From Parietaria judaica (Eukaryota; Streptophyta; Magnoliopsida; Rosales; Urticaceae), in NCBI GenBank assembly GCA_954871525.1, contig OX940869.1:12857001-12921000 (forward strand): a stretch of 64,000 nt of DNA. Direction: 5' to 3'. Positions 11,957 through 24,280 of the stretch are shown in pieces. The translations under genes and the position numbers were made by a program. Positions within the stretch are counted from its first letter, which is position 1, and each line of letters starts with the position of its first letter. The notes beneath the pieces are model-generated. The model was given only the letters and a program-made list of their open reading frames with translations, ran no database searches and had not been told where the DNA came from.

Positions 11957-12274
11957 ACATAAAAATTACAATTTTTTTTACTTATTTAATTAACTATTTA
12001 AAATTTAACTAAACTAATATGACTATTTAGTTATTAATTATTAACTTATTAGTTATTAATTATTAATTAACTTATTAAGTAAGTAAGTGACTACTAACTA
12101 TATTTAAGTAATTAACTATATGACTATTTATTTAACTTATTAATTAATTTATTATAATGACTATATAATATATATTGAGTAAGTAACTATTTATTATCCA
12201 ACAACTTAAAATTTATTATTTGACAAAGTAACAAACTAATATTTAATTAATTAACTACTTAAATTATACTCGAC
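11957..12274 (-). other. hAT copy 1 intron, donor side
   Basis: An AT-rich run of taatta-type repeats resembles 21685-21890 in copy 2. It connects the first exon to the part beyond the Athila insertion. Reading on the minus strand, the exon boundary at 12275 is followed by GTAAGT, a good donor. Confidence 0.6.
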
Positions 12275-12703
12275 TTACCTCGACGTCGGGGGAAACATAA
12301 TGTTGTTGATGATGTTGTTGGACTTGGTGTTGTTGCTCGTGATGGCGGACTTGTGCTTGGTATTGTTGTTCGTTGCTAAAGCTTTGCCAATCCGAAACAT
12401 TTGTACCATGATAATTAAGTAAGTTCGTAAAACCATTGACGTGACCTTGAGAAAATAATAATTGTTGGTTCGGCCCGACGCCACCGGTACCATATTGACC
12501 ATACCCGGTAACAGTTGGCTAGAAGAACCAGGAACATTGTGTTGATTCATAACTCCGACATTATAATTATGTTGACTAAAAGCCGTCCCACTATTAATCG
12601 ACCGCGGCAACAGAATAGTAAACCATCCTTTTCCTCGGACTTCGGGACGTCCTCGAGAACGGTTGTTGCCACTCGACATATTAACGACAAATTGACTCGA
12701 CAA
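12275..12703 (-). pseudogene. hAT transposase N-terminal exon (copy 1)
   Basis: The product is low-complexity, Gln/Asn/Gly-rich, starting MSSQFVVNMSSGNNRSRG. Its place, upstream of the intron that corresponds to the copy 2 intron, makes it the first exon. It contains likely frame changes. A good donor (GTAAGT) closes it. No domain is recognisable in this part. Confidence 0.5.
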
Positions 12704-13345
12704 ATTAAACTAATAATAACGGTTGTTGCCACTCGAAAAATTAAACTAATAATAACGGTAAAATAAACTAAATTAAACTAAATAATAACGACAAATTAAA
12801 CTAATAATAACGGAAATATAAACTAAATTAAACTAATTACTAATAAAAACTAAAATACCTAAACTATATATTAAACTAGTATTTGAGAGTATTTATATAA
12901 TTATAAAGTAGCTAAACTATAGCTTAATTTCGGAACTTTGAGAGCTTGAGAGAGTATGAGAGTGTTGGAGATGAAGAGAAGAAGATGTGTGAAAAAATTG
13001 GGAGTGGAATAGGGTATTTATAGGGGAAAATGTGTAGGAATTCGAGTAAAGTGATGTTTTCGAGGTCCAACGGCTATTTTTGGGGGGCTGAGTGCAAATA
13101 TTACCGTTGGGGCCAACGACTCTATTTTTTGGTCACGTGTCCAGGCACTTATGCCGTGCCCCCAACCGATCTATTTTCTGGGCCCTTGATCTTGATGATC
13201 CAACGGCCCAGATAAAAAGGGTTCTAATTTTTTTATAAAAAAAAAACCAGATATTTCGATATCTGGATCCAGATTGTTCCGGATCCGTTTTTAAAAAAAA
13301 AAAAAAAATTGGCTTCCAGGTATTAACCCGGGTACGCCATTTTGA
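12704..13345 (-). promoter_or_regulatory. 5' flank of hAT copy 1 with TATA box
   Basis: On the minus strand a TATA-like CTATAAATACCC lies at 13012-13024, about 310 bp upstream of the first ATG. Beyond it are 'ccggatcc' and 'cccgggtac' motifs, typical of terminal regions of such elements. I could not identify a clean right TIR for copy 1. Confidence 0.4.
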
Positions 13346-14707
13346 GGGTTAATTCTTATATGACTAAAAAAATCAACAACGACAACTAATATCATCTATT
13401 TATTTCCACTATGCAAATGGAGTAATTGTTTATCCAACCATATTTTCGAGGAAGACACTTGAGAGTTTACTTTCTCATTGAATGCGACTTCGGCTCGTAA
13501 GATTTAGTATTACATTAAAACCAATAAAATAATTGATATATGACACTGTGTATATCATTAAAAAAAAAAAAATTATATGTGTCATAAATTGATTTACACA
13601 TTTTTTTAATAATGATTTTGGCGACTACATATCTTATGATATCTTAGATCGATCCATAGCTATCTGGATAACTATAAAATACGTGGAATAGTGAATATGT
13701 AAACGTCTTACAGAAACAATAACATAAAAGTCAATTTATTGTAATCATATGATAGATATGGTTGCGTAGAGAACCTACGATTCACAGGTGAAAAAGACAC
13801 TTCACAATTACGAACACAACATAAATCTATGTCTACCTAGTTTCTGATTCGATAAACCGGAAAACATACACTCCAGACACGATAAATCGATAAGATAATT
13901 TGGCTTGTTAAATATTATTAAAAAACAAATTGACTCTCGTCTTATTTTAAGTTTTTACCATTGAATACATTGATGATTGATCAGTAAAATTAATAGACAC
14001 GATTAACTCAATTATTAAATGAGCATATTGCATTTTAAAATACGATAAATAAATAAAATGATATGTATTTATATAAAATTAGCAAGAAGTCGATCAAGGT
14101 ACGAGACACGAATTAATGTAAAAAAAATAAAATAAAAATTGAGCTATATATATATATATATTTGCTAAATGGATTTTTCTAGTCGTTTAGGAGACTGATT
14201 CTAGTCACTTTCATGAAACAAACTAAAGCAGTTTTATTCGGTGGAGCCCTCATACTTGTCGCTAATTTGGCAAATATTACGACATTATAATGTGTACATA
14301 ACTATATACAATTATATATATATATATGTATAAGCAGTGACACCGAAGCTGAATCGACCGTTAACAATATATAATATTATCTCTACATAACTACACACAA
14401 GGTGTAAAAATAATAAAACAAGGCATTCTATATGCATGTATGAATACGTTGTTAGCTTTTTATCATTTTCCCATACTGTTGATAGTTATGTCTCGAAATT
14501 TGTAAGTTGGTATAATAGTAAAATATTATTTTTGTGTATTAAAAGTCGTAAATATACTATTTCGTGCACATGTGATTAATTTGAATGTATTTTAAATTTA
14601 TTAATATTCTATAGGAATATAGTGTAGTAATCAAAGTCTATTTATTTAAAAACTGCTAAAATAAGAGTTTCACAAAATTAAAAGAAATTGATGAAAATAA
14701 TCTTAAT
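13346..14707. other. AT-rich intergenic region
   Basis: I see no gene and no clear repeat boundary here, only short A/T runs and small TA tracts near 14148-14162 and 14315. Confidence 0.6.
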
Positions 14708-16265
14708 TGTTATGCGTATTTTTTGACTTATTTAAAATATGGGTCTCAAAGACAAAAGTCAAGGCTCTTTGACCCAAGTCAAAGCCCACCGGCTCAAGTC
14801 CGAGCCTATTGGATGAGGCCCCCAAGACAAAGCCCCAAAAAACGGAGTCTAGAAGCCGAATATAACCTTAAAAGGGCCCCTGAAGGCGACCCGGAAAGGA
14901 ACTCGACTACCCGGGGTGGAACGGGCGACCTTAGAAGGGCCTAGGCGAAGTGATGATGACCTTAGAAGGTTCCTCGCGACCACTGAATTCTTCGACGACC
15001 CTCTTGACGAGGCAGCTCCAGGCAACCCTCTCGACGAGGCGAGCCCTCCACGCGATCATCTCAGGCAAGCTCCTTAGGCAACATCGAGCTCTCTTTGACT
15101 TAGTCAACGACAACCCCCTCGTCCAGGCAAGCTCCCTTGGCGACGGCAACCCCTTTGGACCAAGTCAACATCAAGGTTTTCAGCACGGCGAGCCACTACC
15201 GACGACATGCAGCCCCTCGCCTACAAGACTTGATAAGGCATAAATTCACCCAAAAAAATAAGCAACAAGACAATCCAAGCTCAGCAGAACATCAGGTACG
15301 CTTCAAAGATGCCTTAGGATCCGATAGACAAGCTCGCGGGACCCCTGAAGGACTCCGAGATGACGTACAAGCTAAAGCTCGCCCAACGTCCACCCTGCTT
15401 GGCAAGGGAGCCTGATGAGCACCCACGATCAAGGGCACCACAAATTTTAGGGTGAGGATACTAAGGAAATTTCCCTTTTTATCCCTCTAAAAGGTGAAAA
15501 AGTGGTCACACTTTTCCCCTATAAATATAAGTCCTCATTCACCACATTTCATATACAATATTCGCTCCTCTCTCTCTCTCTCTCTCTCTCTCTAAGTTCC
15601 CCCCCCCCCCCCTCTTTTTTGTCGGCTCGGGAAAATTCGCCTTCGACGCTAAGTACGAGAAGTGAGGGACTTGCCTCTACCAAGGGTCCTCGTCCGGACG
15701 ATCATCCTCTAGTTCGCGCTTGACACGGACACAGTTTTGGACAGTTGTCGCTCCGATACTTGCCACTCGCCAGGGATCCGAGTTTTACCTCAAGCCAGGC
15801 CTGCTCTCGGTCGGTAATCTCCGGGGCTCGCCACCTCGCCGGTAATACCCATGCCATCTGCGACGGTCACCCATGCGCCGCCACTTTCAGGCACCCTCGC
15901 CATCCGCGACAACAATATAAACCACCTCGTCATTTCGTCATTTACCAGTAACCCTGAATTACGCGATGACCTGATCATTCTTGACTACAAGGGGGTATAT
16001 AGATAACCTTGCTATAGTGACTGGGTGCGCCATCAATATTTTCTTTTTTACAGGTCCTCCCTCACCGCCGAGACGTCGCCGAGAAAGGAAATACATCGAC
16101 AAGATAACTCGTGCCTCGCTGAAGACGACGGTTCGCCTTTGGCAAAGACGAGACATTAGTCAACTCTCGTTGACTCCACCCCGATTGCCCAAGCGACCAC
16201 GGGGTCTGGCCTTGGGCTCGAACAGTGGACCAATTTCTACGTTAATCCATTTTTGAGCATTAACA
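14708..16265 (+). mobile_element. Solo LTR of a Ty3-like family (LTR A)
   Basis: This 1558-bp unit starts TGTTATG and ends GCATTAACA. It is flanked by a perfect 5-bp duplication TTAAT (14703-14707 and 16266-16270). It contains a (CT)n tract at about 15565-15592 followed by a run of 14 C. No internal region, primer-binding site or partner LTR adjoins it, so it is a solo LTR. Small ORFs inside are not coding. Confidence 0.85.
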
Positions 16266-16655
16266 TTAATATATTCATACACTAAAAAAAAAATTGGATA
16301 CACTATATTACTTTTTAAAAATACATGAGATAGCTTAAATTTTTAATATATGTTTTTCCTTTGATTTCTTGAACTATATCTAGTTATCTATCGTGGAAAA
16401 TAGATTATATTTCATAAAATAGGCCCACATCACAATTGAAACAATGAAGTCGCATGTTCCATCAATTTTAATGTTGAAGGAAGAGAGACAAATCTAGAAA
16501 TGGGATATTGTCTGAACTGTCCTTTATCTATGTGTAAACGGAATGTATTGTTTTCTTTTTTTCATCCTAATAAATCACATATTAAACTAAATCTTCAAAT
16601 AACTAAATTTATTTGGTTCAACGATAAATCCACTACATGACTCTTCAATAGATTT
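16266..16655. other. Spacer between two LTRs
   Basis: AT-rich sequence; I see nothing in it. Confidence 0.5.
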
Positions 16656-18053
16656 TATTAATGCGTGAAAATAGCTTTAACTGAAAACTCGATCGATGGT
16701 TCGAGTCTTGGTGGTCGCGTGGGCGGTCAAAGGAGGAGTTAACGCGGGTTGACTTGTGGTCGTCAAAGCTGGAGGGCGGATCCTTCGTCTTCGGCGAATC
16801 TCCGGGCGGTTCTTGACGATCCTTGATGAACTTCCCTCCTTGGCGAGCTCCTCGTCTAGGCAAATTTATTGTCTTGGTGAGGCTCCAGGGTGTTCTTGAT
16901 GATTCTTGGTAATTTCCCTTCCATGGTGAACTCCTTTGGCGAGGGAGGACCTGCAAAAAATGATAGATTGGTCCCACACCCCGTCGCTTATAGTTGGGCG
17001 AGGCTGCCTACGTAGTTCAGGGTTAGTAATAAATGGATGACTGGCGATGTGGTTTGGCTTTTCGGAAATGCCGATGTTGGCGGTGCGGGGGTGACCTTCG
17101 CCAGTGACGAGGGTATTACCGGCAAGAGTGTTGTGATAGACGCCGCGGGTGTAGAATGACTCGTGTGGCGAGGGTCTTGACCGGCGAGGGTAGTCTTGGC
17201 CGACTCCTGGAGAATATCAGGCGACGCGTATGACTTTGTCAAAGAATTCTCCTGGCGAACTTCAGTCTTTATAAAGTCTCAACTCTATTCGATCACTCCT
17301 GACGAGCTTTTAGTGGTGGCGAAGGCGCCGACCTAGGCGGTACCAGGAAAAGGGCGAATTTCTAGAGAGAGAAACTAGAGAGAAGCTCTGGAGAAACCTG
17401 AGAGAGAATGTGTAAAACGAGGAGGAGAAGATGAGGTAACCTCTTCTCCCTGAATTAGGGGAATTAATTCCCCTTTATTCCATTTAATAAAATGTGCCAT
17501 CTCCCTTGCCAGAGGAGGCTTGCCGCGGCTCCTTGGGGGGGGGGGGGGGGGGGGGGGGGGGCTCGGTTGCTTCGTAGCTCGTCTGTAGCGTCTTTTGGGT
17601 GTCTGCGAGCTTATATGCTGAGTTCGGGGGAATGTAGCGGACTTCCTGAAGACTTTCGTAAGCTCAGATCTCCTCGTCGTGTGTAATTATTGCTAGTTAT
17701 CTCTTCGTCAATGCTATTGGCGAGGGGTTCGCCAGGGCGAGGAGGTTTGTCTGGGCGAAGAGGTTCATCTGAGCGAGGGGCTCGTCGGGGCGAGGAGGTT
17801 CATCGGGGCAAAGAGGCTCGCCAGGGGACCTAGCCAGGAGGCTCGACAGGGGACCTCGCGCGCCAGGAGACCTTGCCAAGGTTGCCTTTAATGGTGATTG
17901 GCTTTGGTCTTGGGCTTCGTCTTCTGGACCTTCGGGGTTCCGGGCCTTGCCAAATGTGTTGAGTCTTGGGCCTTTGGTCTTTGACTTTGTTGGTGAGCTT
18001 TGACTTTGCCAATAGGGCCCAAATTTTAGATAGCCCGAAAAATGCACATAACA
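16656..18053 (-). mobile_element. Solo LTR, same family, opposite strand (LTR B)
   Basis: On the minus strand it starts TGTTATG (18053) and ends GCATTAATA (16656), so the final TAACA has one change. The start aligns with LTR A over its first 150 bases or so. The flanks GATTT (16651-16655) and AATTT (18054-18058) form a duplication with one mismatch. It contains a 27-G run at 17535-17561. Confidence 0.75.
17535..17561 (+). repeat. 27-nt G homopolymer
   Basis: The longest homopolymer in the window, inside LTR B. LTR A has no equivalent run at the matching position. Confidence 0.9.
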
Positions 18054-18131
18054 AATTTTGAGTTTAATCTCAACGAGACACAAAAATTGTGTATATACGT
18101 AATGCTGACCATTGTGTCATTGTTCTTACAC

Positions 18132-18190
18132 AACAAATATATCTTGTACGGATATATGTAATTTTGACTAACAAATATATCTTGTACGGA
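18132..18190. repeat. 21-bp direct repeat
   Basis: 'aacaaatatatcttgtacgga' occurs at 18132-18152 and again at 18170-18190, just before LTR C starts. Confidence 0.85.
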
Positions 18191-19026
18191 AGTTGCTTGA
18201 CGAGTCAACGAAGGAGTCCCTCGCCAGGTGGTCTAGCTTGCCAACACCCGCGAGGTCGATGACCAAGGAGAATCCCTTGTCAGGTGAGGCGCCCTCGCCA
18301 ACCTCGACAGGGTCGACAAGGAGCATCCCTTGTCAGGTTAAGGCGCCCTCGCTAACCTTGACAAGGTCGACAAAGAAGGAGCACCCCTCGTCGGGATAAG
18401 GCCCCTCGTCACAACGAGCTCGCCTACACCGATAGGGTCGACGAAGAACACTTCACGGCGGTAATACCCAGCCATTTGGCCAAGGGTCACCCCCGCGCCG
18501 CCAACATCGGCACTCCGACGAGTCAAACCACATCGTCATTCACCCGCCGTTTATCACTAACCCCAAACTATGTGGGAGTTGATTCTCTTAAACTAAGATA
18601 CGTAGGCAGCCTCGCCCAACCATAAGCGACAGGGCACGGGCCCAATCTACTCTTTTTGCAGGTCCTCCCTCGCCGTAGGAGCTCGCCAAGGAAGGAGAAT
18701 CACGACGAATCATCAAGACCAGCTCGGAGCTACATCAAGACCGGAGTTCACCCAGACGAGGATATCGCCAAGACAAGGACTCTGCTCAGACGAGGAGCTT
18801 CGCCAAGACAAGGACCCCTCCCGGACTTCGCCCCCACGAGGGAAGTTCGCCGAGGATCGCCAAGGACAGCCCGGAGACTCATCCAAGACGACGGATTCAT
18901 CTCCAGCTTTGACGATCATTAGTCAACCCGCGTTGACTCAGCATTCAATTATCCACGTGTTCAGCGGGTCAATCTCGGGACCCGAACCTTGGATCCGACT
19001 CTAAGTTAAAGCCATTTTTACGCATT

Positions 19027-19030
<4 letters not shown>
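18191..19030 (+). mobile_element. 5'-truncated LTR, same family (LTR C)
   Basis: It resembles the downstream half of LTR A (CGCC/CTCGCC-rich, 'tttttgcaggtcctccctcgcc', then the end CGCATTAACA at 19021-19030). The first half is missing. A (TA)n tract follows directly at 19031-19078. Confidence 0.65.
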
Positions 19031-19069
<39 letters not shown>

Positions 19070-19078
19070 CACTAAACC
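19031..19078. repeat. (TA)n microsatellite
   Basis: About 24 TA units directly after LTR C. Confidence 0.95.
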
Positions 19079-19783
19079 TTCAAGTGTGTTACAAGATACC
19101 ACTAGTACATGCCTTTGGTACCGGCTTGAATATGGCGACATCAACGAGGGCAGTGGTGCGAGTGACACGCAACTAGAGCTGAATCTAGCAACGTCGTGGC
19201 GCATCGCGACGTAATCGACAAAAGTCGCAACTGTGCGAGTCGCGGTTGTGCATCACGCGATGAGTCGCGATTTCGCGAGAAATAAAGATGGCTTTGTTGC
19301 GGCATATGTACTTATTTGTTTCCAATGTTTTATTTTATTAGTTTTTACCTGAATTTAATTATCAAACTTTATTAATTATTTCAAAATTATATTTAAGTAT
19401 GTTAATTATTTAAAATTATTAGTTGTAATTTATTTATTTCAAAATTAATATTTAAGTATGTTATAATTTATTATTTTGTAACATATTAATAATTTTGATT
19501 TATATGTTAATTTTTAATTTGTAAGATATGTTAATAAATATTAATTTGTATCATATTAATAAATTTAACAAATTTCATTAACAAATAAATAAATATGATA
19601 AAACGATATATTTTTTTTAAAAAGTTGTATTATTCATTGTGAATATTACAATAAGGTGGAAGAAAGCTGTAAATATTCAGTGTAAATATTACAAGATGCC
19701 TCACTAAAACCTCTCTTGTAAAACCCTCCTTAGGGACATAAAACCAAGAGAGGAAATAGCACATCATTGGCGGTTACTTTGCA

Positions 19784-20965
19784 TCACTCAGAGAATAAGG
19801 CGTTAAACTTTTCAGTCATTATCTCCAGTGCGCCTTCCGTGTCGTCCGCCCGTGCTGGTGGCGTACCGGATCCCGATGCTTCCCCGCGATCTAAGCGTTG
19901 CTTGAGTCTCCAGCTAAACGCTAGTCCGGTTTTGGTTGGGCTTTCCATCAATGCCTGCTGCTCCGCGAGGATGTTGAACTCTGGGAACCACTGGTCGTAT
20001 TCACTGTACAATTCATAAAAAGCTTCATTAACAACCTTAACATAATCCGTGTAATCCACCCCTATGTTTTCCCCGACTGCTAACATCAATGGCCCGAAGG
20101 TAAACATTATTCGAGGATCTAGTATAGCACCGAAGCAAAATGAAAAGGGGAGTGGATCCCAATAAGTTTTAAATTTTTCAACAATTCCCGTAATAAGGGG
20201 AGAAATAATAGGGTCATTTTTTAAATCTTGAAAAGCACACGTAATTTGGTATAGACCTGAAAGACCATGATTTAAAGAGGGTATTTTTTTGTTAGAAAAA
20301 TTTAAAGTAACAGCATAAAAGGGTTTGAGGAATTGGGTGAATTTTTCCGCGGTTTCCCATTCCGCCGCCGTGATCCGCGCCTGCGCCTCGAGTTCCATGT
20401 GGAGGAAGTGGTCCAACGGTAGCCTCTGTCTACACACAACTGAAATCATTCGATAAGTTGAGTTCCATCGTGTATTATTGTCTAATCCATACCTGTTAGC
20501 TCTATGGTTATGGTCTTTACAAAATCGTCTCCACCTACTGGTGGTTTGAGAATGTCGGATCCAATCAACAATGCCGCGTATTTTTTCAACATGTCTTGAA
20601 ATAACATGTTCGCCCGTTCGTGCAATTAAATTGATTATGTGACAACCACACCGTTGATGTAAAATATTACGGAATGGAGAACCGGGCAAAATAGTTTCCA
20701 AGATAGTAATGGCGGCATTATTGTTTGCGGCATTGTCTAAGGTAATAAAAATTACACGATTTTGTAAACCCCAATCATTAAATAATTCTATTAATTTATC
20801 GGAAATATTTTTGCCGGTATGGCGACCCTCGAATGGTGCTAGATTTAAAAGTTTTTGACAAGGAGTCCAATCATCGTCGATGTAATGAGCGGTCAGACTC
20901 AAATAATCGTTTAGACTCGGACCGCTCCACAAGTCGGTGGTAAAAACAACGTTTATGCTAGACAT
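19784..20965 (-). pseudogene. hAT transposase catalytic core, 393 codons (copy 2)
   Basis: The first catalytic Asp lies in FTTDLWSG and the second in ITLDNAANN. The insertion-domain signature HQRCGCHIINLI and the downstream RWNSTYRM and GAILDPRIMF are intact. The product stops at FNALFSE without the C-terminal dimerisation domain that this family needs. The upstream part is in another frame: the two overlap at 20958-20965 across a T run, so a 1-nt slip separates them. This is the best preserved transposase stretch in the window, but the gene cannot make a full enzyme. Confidence 0.85.
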
Positions 20966-21309
20966 TTTGAAAAAAATCTACCAAATAGCTTTTTTGCATA
21001 GCATATGCGGACTCCATGTCGGTAGTATACGTCGTACGGGAAAACTGTTGGTACGAGGGATTAATCCTTTGCATATATCTAGTGTGGGCGGGATTTTCGA
21101 TAAAACTTAGCGGCACGCCCGTAGAAATAATCCATTCGAGGGTCCATTTCCTTAAATTAACAGCGGAAAGAGTACTTACCTGTGCTGTACTTACCGACGT
21201 GGCGATTTTGATACGAACCCCATTCTCCACCCGTCGATCTTCGTGAAAAAAGTTCCACACCGCAGAAGTGTTTGGTCTTCCCCATGCCAAGCCCGAAGGA
21301 TTTGCTCTA
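20958..21309 (-). pseudogene. hAT transposase, region before the core, BED finger lost
   Basis: It starts after the intron acceptor with SAVWNFFHED, matching GAVW at the start of the copy 1 exon. The Cys/His residues of the BED zinc finger are then missing, which suggests an internal deletion. The later part (PLSFIENPAHTRYMQRINP) is the usual linker leading to the core. Confidence 0.65.
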
Positions 21310-21890
21310 TTAAAACAAAGGAATATTACAAGAGGTTAATATTAATTTAAGTATTACAAAGAATATTACAATTATTAAATTTTAATATTAATCATATTAA
21401 TTTAATTAAATTTCATATAGTTAAATAAAAAAGTTAACGAAAGTAAAAATGGTATTTTTTATGTGTGGAAATAATTATCAAGCTCTTTTAGACGGAACTC
21501 CCCGAGGTTCCACGGCCAGATCGACTGGAAAGGATGCTATGATCTCGCTTTAGGCCCAAGCTTTTCTAGACAGAACTCCCCGAGGTTCCCAGGCTAGCTT
21601 GGATGAGATTGCAAAGCAAACCTTATTTAAAAACCAGTCTTTCTAAGACACCGTAATCCTTAAAAACTTTATAATTATCACCACACATAAAAAATATAAT
21701 TTTTAATTTTTTTAACTTATTTAATTAACCAATGATTATTTAGCGATTAATTTATTACTAGCTTATTAATTATTAATTATTGATTATTAATTATTAATTA
21801 TTACTAAGTACTAACTTATTAATTATTAATAATTAATAAAATAGAAAAATGACTAATAGTTATACATAGAGAAATGACTAAAGGTTATTA
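21310..21890 (-). other. hAT copy 2 intron, with Athila empty site
   Basis: The part 21310-21680 is nearly identical to 2281-2663, and 'taattatcaccacacataaaa' (about 21672-21692) is the uninterrupted form of the Athila target. It includes the block at 21481-21622 shared with the Athila leader. On the minus strand the donor side reads CCG|GGTAATAA. Confidence 0.75.
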
Positions 21891-22385
21891 CCCGGTTGAA
21901 GGACGTCGAACACGTCGAGGACGGGCAACGGAGGCTTCATCACTATCTTGATTGGAAGCTAGAGGAGAACCGCGGTGGTACGAGGCAACATTTGAACCAT
22001 GGACCGAGGGCGGCGTCGGAAAGTCGTCATCGGCATCATCGGGACGTTGAGTTTCGTCGTCGTCGTCGTGTTGTTGAAACATGAGATTGAAAAAAGGATC
22101 GTTATTTCCCCTCGTAGATTGAGCTACCGCGTCGACCAATTCTCAGGGCACAAGATCGGGATTGGCGTTGTGCATGCCCACCGCCCGGGTTAAACTAGGT
22201 CTTAGAGACCGTACTGTATTATCGGGATAATTTGGATTTGGAGGGGAGGGAAATATTTCTTGGGGTAGCATAACGGGAATGTAGTCGTCGGGCGTAGGTT
22301 GCGATGGTCCCCCTATTTGAAATTGGGGTTGCAAATTCCTAGCCGTCCTTCGACCCCCGGAACTACCGCCGCTTCTTCGAGACAT
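21891..22385 (-). pseudogene. hAT transposase N-terminal exon (copy 2)
   Basis: The exon starts MSRRSGGSSGGRRTARN. A TGA at 22140-22142 interrupts an otherwise single frame (VP, stop, ELVDAVAQSTRGN). The product is Pro/Arg/Asp-rich, with no recognisable domain. The region upstream (22388-22740) lacks ORFs and would be leader and promoter. Confidence 0.6.
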
Positions 22386-22929
22386 AATGACTAAAAAATA
22401 AAACTTTAGAACTTTGGAACTTTAAGAATTGAGATCTTGAGAACTATAGAACTTGGAAGCTTAGAAAATTGAGAGAATTAGAGAGAAGAATAGAAGATTA
22501 GTGTGAGGAAATGAGGGTGGAAGAGGTGGTATTTGTAGGGCTTGAGGAGAGAGTGGGGTGGTTGAATAATTATTATGGTGGGTGAAGTGGGTGAATAATT
22601 GTGAGGAGATAGTGGGTGAAAAAATATGAAATTTGAAATTTTAGGGTTGAAATTCGAGTAAAGTGGGTAGAGATTGTGGTTGGGTAATAAATTTCGGGTG
22701 AAAAGTGGGTTATTTACGCCACAAACAAACACAACTTTTTCCCCTCACACGGATCGATGACGTGGCACAATGTGAGCCGTCGATCGTGAAACGCGGATTG
22801 CCACCTCCCCCATCGCGATTCAGCCACGTGTTCGCGATCCATCGCGATTTTCTCCATGTCATCGCGATTCCCGCGCGCGCGTCGCGACTCGTCGCGAGGT
22901 GAATAGTGGCGTCGCGAGATTCAGCTCTA

Positions 22930-23562
22930 CACGCAACACAGTCTAGCTACCTACTTTCACATGCAGTTTTAGGTGATCAATTATTTGTTGAGCTCGCTTC
23001 GCTCATTAATGAATCTCTTATAAACACTACAATTTTTTTTTGTTTAACTTTAATGAATGTAGAAATCCTTTCACACCATTCTTCACAAATATAATTATTC
23101 GCATACTAATAACATTTTATTCTCCAACGTAAAACTGATTATCAATAGCAATTATTTAAATAAAAATCAACAGATATCGTGTTGCATATCGTGTTGCAAG
23201 AACCATAACTACTTTAGCCGTAATTAGCATTTTTTTATACAAAAAAGTCCAAATATTAGTAAAATACTCGATAAATTGATATTTTTATTATTAAATACTC
23301 CCAATAAATACACGTTTGTGAAGCTGAAGAAGCACAAGGTCATAAGCTAGCTGCGAATAAAATGGTTGGACTTTGATCACTGGAAAGTGAAAACAAAAAG
23401 TGGTCATGACTCATGACTAATAATAATAAGAGATGAAATATCATTGTCATGTACGGCAAAGGAAGGAAGCCTCAAATTTATTGCACTTTGCAGAGTCCAA
23501 GTATTGTGAGGCACAAGCTCGAGCTTTCACATTGTTTACTCTTTCTCACCTACTGTACTGAA
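22930..23562. other. Spacer between hAT copy 2 and its derivative
   Basis: It holds the two target duplications at its edges and otherwise nothing that I recognise. Confidence 0.6.
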
Positions 23563-24280
23563 TAGAGCTGCACAGAAGGAATCGCCAGTGGCGATGCGAT
23601 GCGTCGCGACTCAATTCCTGGGATCGCGATGCATCGCGATTTTGCGGCAAAAGTCGCGATTCATCGCGATTCCAGGCATGCGTCGCGACGCGTGAGGGGG
23701 TGATCCGAGATTCCTATCCAACGGTCAGGATGATGCCACGTCATCGATACGTGTGGTGTTTTTGTTTGTGGCAATAATAACATGTTTTTCACCCGAAATT
23801 TATTACCCAACCACAATTTTTACCTACTTTATTCGAATTCAACCCTAAAATTTCAAAAAAAAAATTTACCCACTATCTCCTCATAATTATTCACCCACCA
23901 CAATAATTATTCACCCACCCAACTCTCTCATCAAACCCTATAAATACCACCCCTTCCTCCCTCATTTCCTCACAACTTTTTTTTTAATATCTTGTTTTAT
24001 CATATTTATTTATTTGTTTTATCATATTTATTAATTTTAAATTAAATAACATACTTAAATAATAATTTTAAATAATTAAATTCGGGTAAAAACTAATAAA
24101 ATTAAACATTGGAAATATATTAGAACTTTTGCCGCAAACAAAGCATTTGAACACCCTTTGAAATCGCGATGCGCCGCGATGCGTCGCGATCTCCTTCCCC
24201 GCGATGCGTCGCGATGCGCAACTTGGCGACTTTTGCCGATTAAGTCGCGATTGATCGCGACTTAGTGTTGTGCAGCTCTA
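23563..24280 (+). mobile_element. Non-autonomous hAT (718 bp), deletion derivative of the copy 2 family
   Basis: The ends are TAGAGCTGCACA / TGTGCAGCTCTA, with a perfect 8-bp duplication GTACTGAA (23555-23562 and 24281-24288). TCGCGA palindromes crowd both ends. The inner left part (about 23740-23950) is the reverse complement of 22500-22750 in copy 2, and the inner right part (about 23985-24130) matches 19310-19460 reversed. It is therefore an inverted, internally deleted relative that lacks the transposase. Confidence 0.93.

Larger units (their letters stand above)
19174..22929 (-). mobile_element. hAT transposon with TIRs and 8-bp duplication (copy 2)
   Basis: The 3756-bp element has 13-bp perfect terminal inverted repeats (TAGAGCTGAATCT / AGATTCAGCTCTA) and a perfect 8-bp target duplication CACGCAAC (19166-19173 and 22930-22937). 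Both subterminal regions are packed with TCGCGA palindromes. The transposase gene lies on the minus strand in at least two exons and is mutated. Its intron holds the unoccupied version of the Athila insertion site. Confidence 0.95.

Noticed and set aside
12515..12766. 83-codon plus-strand ORF
   Set aside because: Antisense to the hAT N-terminal exon; it consists of tandem 'ataataacgg' sequence.
14931..16256. Several 60-100 codon ORFs
   Set aside because: All lie inside a solo LTR with a clear duplication. No domains.
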